Shown piece by piece: positions 6,140-14,951 of a stretch of 18,758 bases of DNA. The translations under genes were made by a program, and so were the position numbers. The DNA lies in assembly GCA_003555285.1 (NCBI GenBank), contig PWGH01000087.1, positions 1 through 18,758 on the forward strand. Direction: 5' to 3'. The notes below the pieces were generated by a model that was not told the origin of the DNA, made no database searches, and saw nothing but the letters and a program-made list of their open reading frames with translations. The DNA is from Thioalkalivibrio sp. Its GTDB lineage: Bacteria > Pseudomonadota > Gammaproteobacteria > Ectothiorhodospirales > Ectothiorhodospiraceae. Numbering within the stretch: position 1 is the first letter of the stretch; every line of letters begins with the position of its first letter.

Positions 6140-8915
6140 CTACGGCTTCCAGCGCCTGGTGCTGCTGAACAGTGCGGGCTACGAGCGTGCCGAACTCCCA
6201 CTGGATGATTCGGTGTCCCTGGTGGCGCCCAACAACGCTGGCAAGACCAGCTTGATCAACGCGCTGCAGTTTTTGCTGATCATCGACCGGCGACGGATGG
6301 ATTTCGGGCCCCACGACGCCGCGGCCAGCCGCAAGTTCTACTTTCGCGGCAACAGTTCGTACATTTTGCTCGAGGTGCTGTTGCCGGAAACGGGCCTGGT
6401 GGTGATGGGCTGCGTCGGCAAGGGCGTCAGCCACGATTACACCTATTTCATGTACCAAGGGCAGCTGGATGTCGACGATTTTCGCCAGGAGGACGGATCG
6501 CTCGTCCAGGAGCCCCGGCTGAATGCGCACTTCGAAGGCCGGGGCCGCGTGGTGCACCGCTACGAGACCGCGGCGTTCACCGCCCTGCTCTATGGCGGAT
6601 CGACCGGCAAGCGCGCCGCCTCGGGCCTGGACTGCACCGTGTTCCGGCTCGAGGACAGCCTGCAGGCGGCGACCTTCCAGAAGGTGCTGACGCGCACCCT
6701 GCGCCTGGACAAGCTGCGTTCGGCCGAGGTGAAGGGCTATCTGCTGGAGATCTTCAAGCGCGACCTGCCCGACCGCGACATCGATTTCAAGGCCGAGTGG
6801 GAACGGGCCTTCGCCGAGGTCAACGCGGATCGGGCGCAGTATCTGGCCGCCCAGCACCTTAAACCCAGCATCGCGCAGCTCGAAACGATGCAGCGGCGTC
6901 GGCTCGAACTGCGCGGACGCATCGCCCATGACCGTCCATTGATCGATGCGAAGCTGCACGACTGGCAGACCTTCTACGCGCAGCGCCTGGAGGCGTTGCA
7001 GGTCGCGTTGCAGCAGGAAGCGGCGCGTAGCCGGGAGCTCGAGGCGCGCCGCGACGCCTGGGTTCTCGAGAAGAGCGGACTCGAGGGGCAGCAGGACGAA
7101 GGCACGGCGCAGGATGCCGAGCAGCAGGCACTCGAACGCCGCTTTGCGCTGGTGCCGGGCCGGGCAGCGCTGGAGGCCAACCACCAGGCGCTGAAACAGC
7201 GCTATGAGCAGCAGGTCGCGCTGGTGCAACAGGCGCATCAGTCCGCACCGGATGCGCTCGAACGGCAGATCGAGAAGGCGCGCGAGGAAACACGAAGCCT
7301 GGAGCGGCAGCTCGCCAACCTGGGGGAAAACCTGTACCTGGCGCTTGGCCGAAGCCTGCCCGCCGCGGTGCTGGATCGCTGGAACCGGGTGCTGCACCGC
7401 GACGTGATGGCCCTGCCGCCGAACCAATTCAACCTCGATCCGACGGCCCTGGAATCCCAACGCGAGGACGGCGATGCCCGCGAGCTGCGCTTCGCCGGCC
7501 TGCGCGTCGACACCACGGATCTGCAGCCCCAGTTCAGCCAGCGCAGTGCGGCGGAGCTGCGCGCGGAACTGCAGGAGCAGGCCGCGCACCTCGAGCGGCT
7601 GCAGACGCAGCTGCAGGCCGCGCGCGACCTGCAGCAGGCCCAGGCGCAGAAGGAGCGGCTGGAGGCGGAACTGCGGGCCTCGGACCAGGCGCTCGGGGAC
7701 TTCGAGCGCCTGCAAGTGCTGCAAGCCGACGCCGAGCCGCGGCGCGAGCGGCTGGACGACCTGCGCGTGAAGATCATTGATCTGGCTGCGAGCCTGGCGC
7801 AGATCGACGCGACCCGCCAGCAGTACCGGGCGGCGGAAAAGGCGCAGGAACAGGCCATCGTCGCGCTGCAGGGACAGCATCAGGTCATCGAGCGCCTGCG
7901 CAACGAGCGCGCCGACCGGCTTCCCAGCTTCGATTACCTCGAGGACTTGCCGCATGTGCCTTGGGCCGGGCGCCCGGATTTTGCGTTGGAGGATCTGGCC
8001 GGGCAACTGCGCGAGTACCAGGAAGGCTGCCGCGAGTTGCTGCGCCTCGACCAGGGTTGCATGGACACCTTGCGCGAGATCCACGCGGGTGGGCTGATCA
8101 AGTTCAGCGGCGAGGAAGGCGATGAGGCCGAGATGGTTCGGATCATCGAGTTCGCCCGCCACCTGCAACAGGAAGCCGAGGCGCTGATCCGCAAGGAGCG
8201 TGCGGCGATCATCAACGTGACCGCGAGCCTGCGCCTGCTGCGCAGCGGGCTGCACAGCTTCAAATCCCGGATGCGCGAGTTCAACCGCATCATCAGCGGC
8301 CGCCAGCTCTCGGATCTGAAAGTCTTCAAGATCGAGCCCTACGACGACGAACCGCTGGTCGGCGCGGTCGATCTGCTGATCGGTACCGCCGAGAGCGTCG
8401 GTACCGGAGATACGTTCGAGTTGTTCAATCAGCAGAGCCTGGTCGATGACGTCGCGGTGTCGCGGGCCCGCGATACCCTGATTCAGGCCGGAGAGACCTT
8501 CGGGTGCCTGCGGGTCGAGAATCTGTTCCGGCTGGAATTCGTGGTCGGCAAGGCGGGCCGCGCGGAGGAATCCTTCGGCGACATCGACAGCGCCGCGTCC
8601 AACGGGACCGTGCTGATGGCGAAACTGGTGACCGGGCTGGCGCTGCTGCACCTGATGAAGGACCAGCGTCACCAGGTGCGGGCCGTCTGCTACCTGGACG
8701 AGGCCTCGTCGCTGGACCAGCGCAACCAGCGCAACCTGATCGAAACCGCGCGCGATTTCGGTTTCGCACTCATCTTCGCCTCGCCGACGCCGCAGGTCAC
8801 CGCCCGGTACTGTGTGCCGATCACCAGCCGGGACGGGATCAACCGCATCAGTGCGCAGAGTTGGCAGGTGCTCGAGCCGCTGACCGACGTCGCGGAGGCG
8901 GCGGCCGTGGGATGA
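6132..8915 (+). CDS. jetC: Wadjet SMC-like ATPase JetC (MksB-like)
   Basis: This 927-aa SMC/MukB-type protein is the motor of the complex. The Walker A motif APNNAGKTS is at residues 32-40. Long heptad-rich arms run from about 230-405 and 490-660 (Gln/Glu/Arg/Leu rich), separated by a hinge-like non-coiled block beginning at LGRSLPAAVLDRW. A degenerate ABC signature, ASNGTVLMAK, is near residue 823. Walker B is VCYLDEASSLD near residues 852-862, followed by the switch-like FALIFASPTPQ. It is shorter than typical SMC or MukB proteins, as Mks/Jet proteins usually are. I start at ATG 6132 because ATGCATGA overlaps the jetB stop by 8 bp, exactly as at the jetA-jetB junction. ATG 6111 is an open alternative with GGGG upstream. 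The stop overlaps jetD by ATGA. Confidence 0.92.
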   Translation: MHDYGFQRLVLLNSAGYERAELPLDDSVSLVAPNNAGKTSLINALQFLLIIDRRRMDFGPHDAAASRKFYFRGNSSYILLEVLLPETGLVVMGCVGKGVSHDYTYFMYQGQLDVDDFRQEDGSLVQEPRLNAHFEGRGRVVHRYETAAFTALLYGGSTGKRAASGLDCTVFRLEDSLQAATFQKVLTRTLRLDKLRSAEVKGYLLEIFKRDLPDRDIDFKAEWERAFAEVNADRAQYLAAQHLKPSIAQLETMQRRRLELRGRIAHDRPLIDAKLHDWQTFYAQRLEALQVALQQEAARSRELEARRDAWVLEKSGLEGQQDEGTAQDAEQQALERRFALVPGRAALEANHQALKQRYEQQVALVQQAHQSAPDALERQIEKAREETRSLERQLANLGENLYLALGRSLPAAVLDRWNRVLHRDVMALPPNQFNLDPTALESQREDGDARELRFAGLRVDTTDLQPQFSQRSAAELRAELQEQAAHLERLQTQLQAARDLQQAQAQKERLEAELRASDQALGDFERLQVLQADAEPRRERLDDLRVKIIDLAASLAQIDATRQQYRAAEKAQEQAIVALQGQHQVIERLRNERADRLPSFDYLEDLPHVPWAGRPDFALEDLAGQLREYQEGCRELLRLDQGCMDTLREIHAGGLIKFSGEEGDEAEMVRIIEFARHLQQEAEALIRKERAAIINVTASLRLLRSGLHSFKSRMREFNRIISGRQLSDLKVFKIEPYDDEPLVGAVDLLIGTAESVGTGDTFELFNQQSLVDDVAVSRARDTLIQAGETFGCLRVENLFRLEFVVGKAGRAEESFGDIDSAASNGTVLMAKLVTGLALLHLMKDQRHQVRAVCYLDEASSLDQRNQRNLIETARDFGFALIFASPTPQVTARYCVPITSRDGINRISAQSWQVLEPLTDVAEAAAVG

Positions 8916-9868
8916 GCAATCCCCTCGCGGCGGCGCTGAGCCGGCTGCATCGGTCCGCCGTGCCGGTGCCCGCCTCGCAATTCACCCCAGCCCAGCGCGA
9001 GGCCTTGGCGGGCTTTCTGCAGCGCAGTCAGGGGGCGATTCGGCTCAGCACCCAGGGGCGCGGCGCGGTGTACGAGATCGTGCGGCCCGAGGCGATCGAA
9101 CTCGAACTCCGGCGCCTGCTTCCGGGGGCGGTGGATTCACTGCCCGAGGCCATCCCCGGCCGCAGCCGCAATATCGCCCAGGCCCGGGACTCCAAGGCGG
9201 GGGGCCAGGTGCATGACCGCAGCCACCTGCTGGTGAAGGCGATCGCCCCGGATGCGGCGTGGCACAGTGCGCGCCAGGGGCGCCTGGACGTCGCCGCGTG
9301 GTGCCGGGTGGCCGGCACCGCCGCAGTGGCGATCACGCCCGACGACGACTGGTGCACCGACCAACCCCTCTGGCTGGTCGAGAACCTGGCCGTGTTCGAA
9401 CGGATCGACTGGTTACCGTCGGGGGCCTCGGGTTCGCTGGTCTACTACGGCGGGAACCTGACGCGCCTGCAGTTGGCTTGGCTGGCTCGACGCCAGCGGG
9501 CTCCGGAGATCGTGCACTTTCCCGATTACGACGCCGTCGGCCTGCAGAACTATGCCAGCCTGCTCGAGCTTGCGTGCGATCCGGTGCGCCTCTGGCTGAT
9601 GCCGGGTTGGCGCGACCTGTTGCACCGATTCGGCAACGCGCAAATCTGGCAGGAGAACCGGCCGCGGTTCGATGCCGTGGCCCGCCGTCTGGCGCAGCGC
9701 CAACCACCGCTCGATCCGGAGGTCGCGCACCTGCTCGACGAACTGCGCGCCTGCGGCCTGGCGCTGGAACAAGAAACGGTGTGGCTATCCCTGCAGGATC
9801 CGTCGACTGGGCCACCACCGAGTGGACCAAGCGCAGCGGGCCCGTCCGGGAAGCACCGAGGGCCATAG
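8912..9868 (+). CDS. jetD: Wadjet nuclease subunit JetD (Toprim-like, MksG-like)
   Basis: The 318-aa protein completes the JetABCD order. JetD cuts the small circular DNA that the SMC complex has recognised. The N-terminal half (residues 1 to about 140) is a DNA-binding/arm-like region (QREALAGFLQRSQGAIRL; LELRRLLPG). The C-terminal half is Toprim-like: the catalytic glutamate is probably E157 in WLVENLAVF, a YYGGN loop is at 178-182, and the acidic pair is D205-Y-D207 in HFPDYDAVGLQNY. The last 25 residues are Pro/Ser/Gly-rich and probably disordered. ATG 8912 overlaps the jetC stop by 4 bp. The gene is followed directly by a hairpin and converges on the six-TM protein gene. Confidence 0.88.
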   Translation: MSNPLAAALSRLHRSAVPVPASQFTPAQREALAGFLQRSQGAIRLSTQGRGAVYEIVRPEAIELELRRLLPGAVDSLPEAIPGRSRNIAQARDSKAGGQVHDRSHLLVKAIAPDAAWHSARQGRLDVAAWCRVAGTAAVAITPDDDWCTDQPLWLVENLAVFERIDWLPSGASGSLVYYGGNLTRLQLAWLARRQRAPEIVHFPDYDAVGLQNYASLLELACDPVRLWLMPGWRDLLHRFGNAQIWQENRPRFDAVARRLAQRQPPLDPEVAHLLDELRACGLALEQETVWLSLQDPSTGPPPSGPSAAGPSGKHRGP

Positions 9869-9892
9869 TGGGTGCGCTGCGCTGCGCCCACT
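9867..9892. terminator. Hairpin after jetD, possible terminator
   Basis: AGTGGGTGCG and TGCGCCCACT form a 10-bp stem with two wobbles around a 6-nt loop. The structure starts within the jetD stop codon. On the plus strand it is followed only by TTTC, so it is a weak intrinsic terminator at best. Its place between convergent genes suits such a role. Confidence 0.5.
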
Positions 9893-9895
9893 TTC

Positions 9896-9955
9896 ATCAC
9901 CCCAAGAACTGGCTTATCACCCCAAGAACTGGCTTATCGCACCAAGGACTGGAGT
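9896..9955. repeat. Three 20-bp tandem units duplicating the 3' end of the convergent gene
   Basis: Two perfect copies of ATCACCCCAAGAACTGGCTT (9896-9915, 9916-9935) are followed by a third, diverged unit (9936-9955, five mismatches). The third unit encodes the last residues of the minus-strand six-TM protein; the stop codon of that gene (9934-9936) straddles units two and three. Confidence 0.9.
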
Positions 9956-11424
9956 TGGTTCTTGATCTGGGCGGCGAGCCATTGGCCGCCGGCGTAGCTG
10001 TCGTTGCCGTTGCCGACCCGGATCATCTTGCCGTCGGGCAGGCTCAGCTGGATCTTGAACTGGCTGGTCTTCTTGGACGAGCTGACCGCGACGGATCGCA
10101 CATCGCTGATGTCCGCGGCGGGGTATTCCTTCCAGTCCCCGAGGCCGAACAGCCGCTTGCGGATCCGCACCCGGCCCGGCTCCAGGAGCAGGCGCGAGGT
10201 GTTCGTCCACAGGCCGACGATCACCAGGATCAGGCCCAGCGCAATGAGCCCGAAGATGACCCGGCCCATGAACTGGTCTTGTTCCGAGGCGCCGAGTTCC
10301 ACGCCGGTCAGCGACAGGTAGACGAAGCTTCCGGCCGCGAGGACCCCGAGACCCAGGAAGAAGCTGAGCAGCTTCGGTCGGCTCGGCGCCCAGGAATACT
10401 CGGTGCCGCCGGTCGGCGTGGCGGTGATCAGTGCGGCCGTCGCCGGCGGGCGCGCCTGCGTCAGCACCTGCTTCTCGGCAAGCTCGGTCAATCGATAGGC
10501 CTCGGGCGAGTCGCTCTCGGCGGTGCGGAACACCGGCACGTCGAAATGAGCGGCGTAGCGCACGCCGGGCACGGCCGCCGAGACCTCGAGGCGCCACAGC
10601 TCGCCATCCTCGTGCCCGAAGACCTGCGTCTCTCCGCAGGTGCGCGGGATGAAGAACTCGATCGGGATCACGGTCACGCCGCGGCCGCGCGACAGCGTCT
10701 CGACGCCGAAATCCTTCTCCTGACGCCACAGCACCTTGTAGTGGGTCGATCGACGCTTGCCCGAACCCGAGGTGTAGCGCTTGTAGTTCGTCAGGCGCAC
10801 CCGCACCCGGTCACCGGAGCGCAGGTGCAGTTTGTTGCGCACCTGCCCGCGCAGGTAGCCGCCGACGACGCCGGGGCTTTCGCTCAGGTCGAACGTGGAC
10901 AGGCCATAGCGCAGATGGCGCCAGGTCCCGTGGATCGCCCAAACGAACATTCCCAGGCCGACCGCAGGGAACAGCAAAAAGAAAAGCAGCGGGCCGTAGT
11001 CGGCGCGTTCCAGCGCCTCGTGCACGCCGGAAAAAACCAGCGCACCCGAGGCCCCGGTCCAGATCACGGCGATGATCCAGCGGACGAACCAGTCGTTTTC
11101 CTTGAAGCGGACCTGACGCTGCGCCCAGTCCTCGCGCCACAACCACGGCGCCTCGGGGTTGGCCGCCTTCTGTTCCTGGAGCTTTTTCCGCCGTCTGAGG
11201 TAGACGTACACCATCGCGGGCCCCGCCAGAAACAGCAGGAGGGGAAGAAGCATCAGCAGGCTCACCACCGACCCGGCCTGCACAGCGGCGAAGACCATGA
11301 CCCCGATGATGAACAGAATGACGATCGCCACGGGCACGAGCACGGCCAGCAGACAACCCTTGCCCAGGGAAGTGGACGACGACGGCTTCGTCGGCGCGCC
11401 CGTCAAGGGCGAGGGGGTGCTCAT
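9934..11424 (-). CDS. Six-TM membrane protein with PH-like C-terminal domain, function unknown (DUF3592-like)
   Basis: The 496-aa protein has hydrophobic segments at about residues 24-46, 52-78, 112-132, 143-165, 353-375 and 388-410. Between segments four and five lies a large soluble domain (about 170-345) containing GDRVRVRLTNYKRY, HYKVLWRQEKDF and VIPIEFFIPRTCGE. It is beta-rich, and with its flanking helices recalls DUF3592-type proteins. The C-terminal 85 residues (RLLLEPGRVRIRKRLFGLG, then IQLSLPDGKMIRVGNG) look like a small PH-like fold. I cannot name a function. Its ATG overlaps the stop of the upstream WG-repeat gene (ATGA), so the two are co-translated and probably act together: one secreted, one in the membrane. 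Confidence 0.75.
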   Translation of the reverse strand: MSTPSPLTGAPTKPSSSTSLGKGCLLAVLVPVAIVILFIIGVMVFAAVQAGSVVSLLMLLPLLLFLAGPAMVYVYLRRRKKLQEQKAANPEAPWLWREDWAQRQVRFKENDWFVRWIIAVIWTGASGALVFSGVHEALERADYGPLLFFLLFPAVGLGMFVWAIHGTWRHLRYGLSTFDLSESPGVVGGYLRGQVRNKLHLRSGDRVRVRLTNYKRYTSGSGKRRSTHYKVLWRQEKDFGVETLSRGRGVTVIPIEFFIPRTCGETQVFGHEDGELWRLEVSAAVPGVRYAAHFDVPVFRTAESDSPEAYRLTELAEKQVLTQARPPATAALITATPTGGTEYSWAPSRPKLLSFFLGLGVLAAGSFVYLSLTGVELGASEQDQFMGRVIFGLIALGLILVIVGLWTNTSRLLLEPGRVRIRKRLFGLGDWKEYPAADISDVRSVAVSSSKKTSQFKIQLSLPDGKMIRVGNGNDSYAGGQWLAAQIKNQLQSLVR

Positions 11425-14400
11425 CGCGTTCTCCCCACTCCGGTCTCGGCCATTCCGGTCACGGCCGCCTCGACCACGGCCGCCGGATCCTCGAGATCGA
11501 CCCGGAGCTCCTGATCGCCGACCCGGATTCGCAGCAGATGGTGTGGTGCCTCGGCGCGGACCAGTACCTCGAAGACTTGGGCACCCTGCGCATCGAGCAC
11601 CGGGCGTTCTTCCAGCAACCGGCCGAGCGGCGGCGGCAGGGAGCCAACCAGCGTGGCCCCAAGACGCAGTACCGGGATGTCCCCATCCGCCGACGCCAGC
11701 GTCTCGCGGCCTTCCAGGGCCAGCGAAAGCCGGCTCACGCGCGGTTCCAGGTGGGCGGTGTAGAACGTCCCGGCATTGGAGGCCACGACCCGCTGATGGG
11801 CTGCCAGGTCGAAGTAATACAGCGTCTGGGGCTCACCCTCGACCAGGTTCAGGAACGGAATCAGGTTCAGGACCTGGCGGGCATCAAACAGGCCCTCGGG
11901 CAACGGCAGTTCGAGCGTATCGGCGCCCTGCGCCTCATTGCGCGCTTGCAGGCGCATGACCGGATCGCCATACGCGACCGCAACCTCCAGGGTGAGACCC
12001 TCTCGATCGGTGGGCAGGCGCTCGGTGCGGGTCACCGGCCACCCGGTCGCGGGATCGATGAGCACGGTCGGGCCGGGCGAGGCCGTTGCCGCCGCTTCGG
12101 CCTGACCCCTGAGGTGCCGGTCCTCGAAGACCAGAAAGGCCATCTCGACCAGCGCCTCGCCCAGGTGATCGTCCATCAGCTCCTCCATCAGTTCGAAGGC
12201 GTCTTCCGCTTCCCGAACCGTCTGGAGATCCTCGATCGGGACGCCCATTGCGCCGAACAGGGGCGTGATCCAACCCAGGAAGGCGGTGCGCTCGTCTTCG
12301 TTCACCCAGAAGAACGGCCAATCCGCCTCTTCGGCAAACAAGGTTTGCAAGGCCTGGTAGGCCTCGGCACCCATCTCTTCGATGATCTGCGCCTCGGCGG
12401 CCGACGGTGCCGGCAGCACTTCCCATTCCTGCACGTGTTCAAGGAGCGCACGCCCCTCTACGACGGTGCTGCGCAGCGTGAGCCGGATGTGCAACCGATC
12501 ATCGCCGAGGGTGATGGCCAGGGGTTCGAGCCGGTTCAGGCGGACCGGTGGCAGGGTCGCGGGCAGCGCATCCAGGGCCAGCGTGGCCGGCCTTCGCGGC
12601 GTGTCGACGGGGGTCTCGGCCGCAAGGCGCAGTGGCGGCAGCGCCCCGTGGCTCACCCGGCTGATCACGAAGCGATCGACCCGCGTCGTCGTGTCGAGTT
12701 CGAGTGCATCCAGCGATTGGCCGAGCGGGTTGAAGGGAACCTCGAAGATGCGGCGTTCGTCGCGCTCGCCCGCCTCGGGCGTGATCCGGTGCTGATCGAC
12801 CACGATGAGATCGGACTCGAGCACCTGGAATTCGTACACCTCGGCACCCTCCCGGATCAACCGGGCGAGCCGATCGCCGGTGGCCGGAAGCGGCAGCGTG
12901 AACGGAGACCGCATCTGATTCTGGCCGCGCGTCTGCGCCGGTTCCACATGTAGCACATCCAGCCCGGCGTAGACCGTGCCGCGGGCCTCGACCGCATCCG
13001 GGTCCAGGTAGCGCGCGGCGGCGGGTGCCGCATCGGCGGGCGGACGTCGTGCCGGGGTCGAAACCACCAGGCGCAGCGTGGCATCGGCCGCCTTCAGACG
13101 GGAATCGAAGGTGAGCCACGGGCTTTTGTCCCAGGTGACGTCGAAGTCACTCTTCCCGTGGTCGAAGAAATCGCGCGGCGAGGGAAAGCCGGGTGCCTCC
13201 TGCAGACAGTCCAGCGAGGGCAAGACCCAGAACCGCAGTTGCGCCTGGTTGCTCCTGAAACTGGCGCCCGGTTCGAGCACGATGTGCATCCCGATCGGGG
13301 AGCCCTGCAAGGTCCCCCCCATCGCCGGCGACAGGCTCGCCGAGGCCGGTCCGGCATTGACCCAGGCGCGGCGCTCGGCGGGCTCGCCGATCACGATGCG
13401 CGGCACCCGGATGTCATACTGCCCTCGAACCTGTTCGACCTCCATCGCCTCGAAGTGCAGGCGCCGCACCTTGCCCTCGAAGCTGAACTCCAGAAAATTG
13501 GCAAAGCTGGGATCGCCATAGACGATCTCCTGGGCACACCCGGCCAGCGCCGCTTCGCGCGCCGCCGCTTCCGCCTGTTCGGCGCGGGCCTGCTCTTCGG
13601 CGGCGGCGGCCTCGGCCGCCTCGACCCGCGCGAGCAAGGTCGCGCGTTGCGCCTCGGACGGCACGGCGACCAGTTCGCCGTTGCGGTTGAAGTAGCCGTA
13701 ATAGGCGTTGTCGAAGACCTTGGTGTCGCCCGAGCCGAGGCTCATCGAGAACCCCGAGGGCCGCAGATTGAACACGGCGCGCGCCAGGCCGTGGGTGAAG
13801 GATCCGAGTTCGCGCACCGCGTCGAGCATCGGGTGGGCGAAGGCGCGTTCGCCGGCGGTGTCGATGAAGTGCCAGCCGCTGTCGTCCTTGACCACCGCCA
13901 GGCCCTCGGCGAAGGGCTGTGCCTCGGTGTAGCGGGCGGCAATCACCAGCTTCTCGTCGCGGTCGATATAGCCGTGGAAGCGGCCATCGCGCACCGGCGC
14001 AAGCCCTTCGCGGAACGGGCCGGCCGAGCGAAAGCGCGGCTTGATCTCGATCGCCCCGGTCGGATCCAGATAACCGGCCGCCGCGTAGTGGCCGTCGCGG
14101 TGCGAGGCCGGGTCGGTCTCGAACGTCGCCAGGCCCTCGGAGAAGCTTTGGGCCCGGTACAGCTGCGGCTCGATCACCCAGGCGCCGTCGCGGTCGATGT
14201 AGCCCCAGCGGCGCTGACCGTTGGCATTGCGGACCGCCACGGCCGCCAGGCCCTCGGAGAAATCGAGCGCGTCTTCGTAGATCGCCGGAATCACCAGCGT
14301 GCCGTCCTGATCGACGAAGCCGAAGGTGTGCTCGCGCGTGCGGATGCGGCCCCGGCCCTCGGCAAAGGGATACGCCGCGGTGTAGTCCCCGCCGATCACG

Positions 14401-14780
14401 ATCGCACCCTCGCGGTCCGCGTAGACCACGCTGCCCGCATCGACGACCGCGACCAGGCCCTCGGAATAATGCGCCACCGCGGACTGCGGGATGATCTGTC
14501 CGGTGTCGAGGGCCCCGCGGGACCAACCCTGTCCGCAGAATTGCGGCTCGGAGGCCGGCGCCCCGTCGGCGTCGATGAAGCGCCAACACACGCCGTCCTC
14601 AGTGACCGCCGCGAGCCCCTGATGAAACGGCGTGGTCCAGGCGTAGGTCGGTTCGATGACCCAGTCGCCCTGCGGATTGATATAACCCCAGCGATCGAGA
14701 TCGACCATCGGAAAGAGCAAGGGGCTCGCCAGCAGCTGCGCCGGGACCACCAACACGAACAGCAGAAAAAGCCGATGCAT
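11421..14780 (-). CDS. Secreted WG-repeat (KWG) protein with large uncharacterised C-terminal region
   Basis: The 1119-aa product starts with a signal peptide (MHRLFLLFVLVVPAQLLA). Residues about 25-370 are at least seven WG repeats of the form YIDRDGAWVIEP / FSEGLA, likely a beta-propeller-like array. An Ala-Glu-rich coiled segment follows (about 385-415: EAAAAEEQARAEQAEAAAR). The rest, about 700 residues, is mostly beta-rich and unfamiliar, with an acidic helical block near LMEELMDDHLGEALVEMAF. I see no catalytic motif. ATG 14780 is chosen because it gives a clean signal peptide and lies 25 nt after the predicted transcription start; the 17-codon upstream extension would begin inside the promoter. 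It overlaps the six-TM gene by 4 bp. Likely periplasmic or surface-located; role unknown. Confidence 0.85.
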   Translation of the reverse strand: MHRLFLLFVLVVPAQLLASPLLFPMVDLDRWGYINPQGDWVIEPTYAWTTPFHQGLAAVTEDGVCWRFIDADGAPASEPQFCGQGWSRGALDTGQIIPQSAVAHYSEGLVAVVDAGSVVYADREGAIVIGGDYTAAYPFAEGRGRIRTREHTFGFVDQDGTLVIPAIYEDALDFSEGLAAVAVRNANGQRRWGYIDRDGAWVIEPQLYRAQSFSEGLATFETDPASHRDGHYAAAGYLDPTGAIEIKPRFRSAGPFREGLAPVRDGRFHGYIDRDEKLVIAARYTEAQPFAEGLAVVKDDSGWHFIDTAGERAFAHPMLDAVRELGSFTHGLARAVFNLRPSGFSMSLGSGDTKVFDNAYYGYFNRNGELVAVPSEAQRATLLARVEAAEAAAAEEQARAEQAEAAAREAALAGCAQEIVYGDPSFANFLEFSFEGKVRRLHFEAMEVEQVRGQYDIRVPRIVIGEPAERRAWVNAGPASASLSPAMGGTLQGSPIGMHIVLEPGASFRSNQAQLRFWVLPSLDCLQEAPGFPSPRDFFDHGKSDFDVTWDKSPWLTFDSRLKAADATLRLVVSTPARRPPADAAPAAARYLDPDAVEARGTVYAGLDVLHVEPAQTRGQNQMRSPFTLPLPATGDRLARLIREGAEVYEFQVLESDLIVVDQHRITPEAGERDERRIFEVPFNPLGQSLDALELDTTTRVDRFVISRVSHGALPPLRLAAETPVDTPRRPATLALDALPATLPPVRLNRLEPLAITLGDDRLHIRLTLRSTVVEGRALLEHVQEWEVLPAPSAAEAQIIEEMGAEAYQALQTLFAEEADWPFFWVNEDERTAFLGWITPLFGAMGVPIEDLQTVREAEDAFELMEELMDDHLGEALVEMAFLVFEDRHLRGQAEAAATASPGPTVLIDPATGWPVTRTERLPTDREGLTLEVAVAYGDPVMRLQARNEAQGADTLELPLPEGLFDARQVLNLIPFLNLVEGEPQTLYYFDLAAHQRVVASNAGTFYTAHLEPRVSRLSLALEGRETLASADGDIPVLRLGATLVGSLPPPLGRLLEERPVLDAQGAQVFEVLVRAEAPHHLLRIRVGDQELRVDLEDPAAVVEAAVTGMAETGVGRTR

Positions 14781-14811
14781 CTCGAACCCCAAGGACCAAT
14801 CGTTGGCAATG

Positions 14812-14839
14812 TTAGTACCAGGCCTCGCCAACTTGTCAA
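14812..14839 (-). promoter_or_regulatory. Sigma-70 promoter of the WG-repeat operon
   Basis: The minus strand has a perfect -35 TTGACA (14839-14834), a 16-bp spacer ending in TGG, and an extended -10 TACTAA (14817-14812). The predicted start is near 14805, about 25 nt before the WG-repeat gene. Confidence 0.65.
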
Positions 14840-14890
14840 CGCTTTTTCGCCCGATCGACGTCCGTCGGCGCTTTACAAGGTAAAATAAAG

Positions 14891-14919
14891 TCGATCACAG
14901 GCCGCCTTCGCAGTATGAT
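14891..14919 (+). promoter_or_regulatory. Possible promoter of the AsmA-like gene
   Basis: TATGAT (14914-14919, five of six matches) lies 17 bp after TCGATC (14891-14896, a weak -35). The expected start is near 14926, 26 nt before the gene. The local stretch is notably AT-rich for this window (14871-14890). Confidence 0.4.
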
Positions 14920-14951
14920 CCTGGCCTGCACCCCATCGGACACAACCGCAG

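Noticed and set aside
5820..8672. A 950-codon open frame on the minus strand opposite jetB and jetC
   Set aside because: It is the antisense shadow of high-GC coiled-coil coding sequence: Gln/Leu/Arg/His-rich, no domain, and jetC on the plus strand has intact ATPase motifs.
9896..9935. CRISPR-like direct repeats
   Set aside because: The 20-bp units are directly abutting without spacers and derive from the neighbouring gene's 3' end.
9259..11514. A 751-codon plus-strand open frame
   Set aside because: It runs out of frame through jetD and antisense to the six-TM gene; the composition is shadow-like and it has no motif or ribosome-binding site.
11538..14888. Long plus-strand open frames opposite the WG-repeat gene (471 and 576 codons)
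   Set aside because: They mirror the repeat periodicity of the WG gene on the other strand, as expected for shadows in high-GC DNA; the WG frame has the signal peptide, repeats and promoter.
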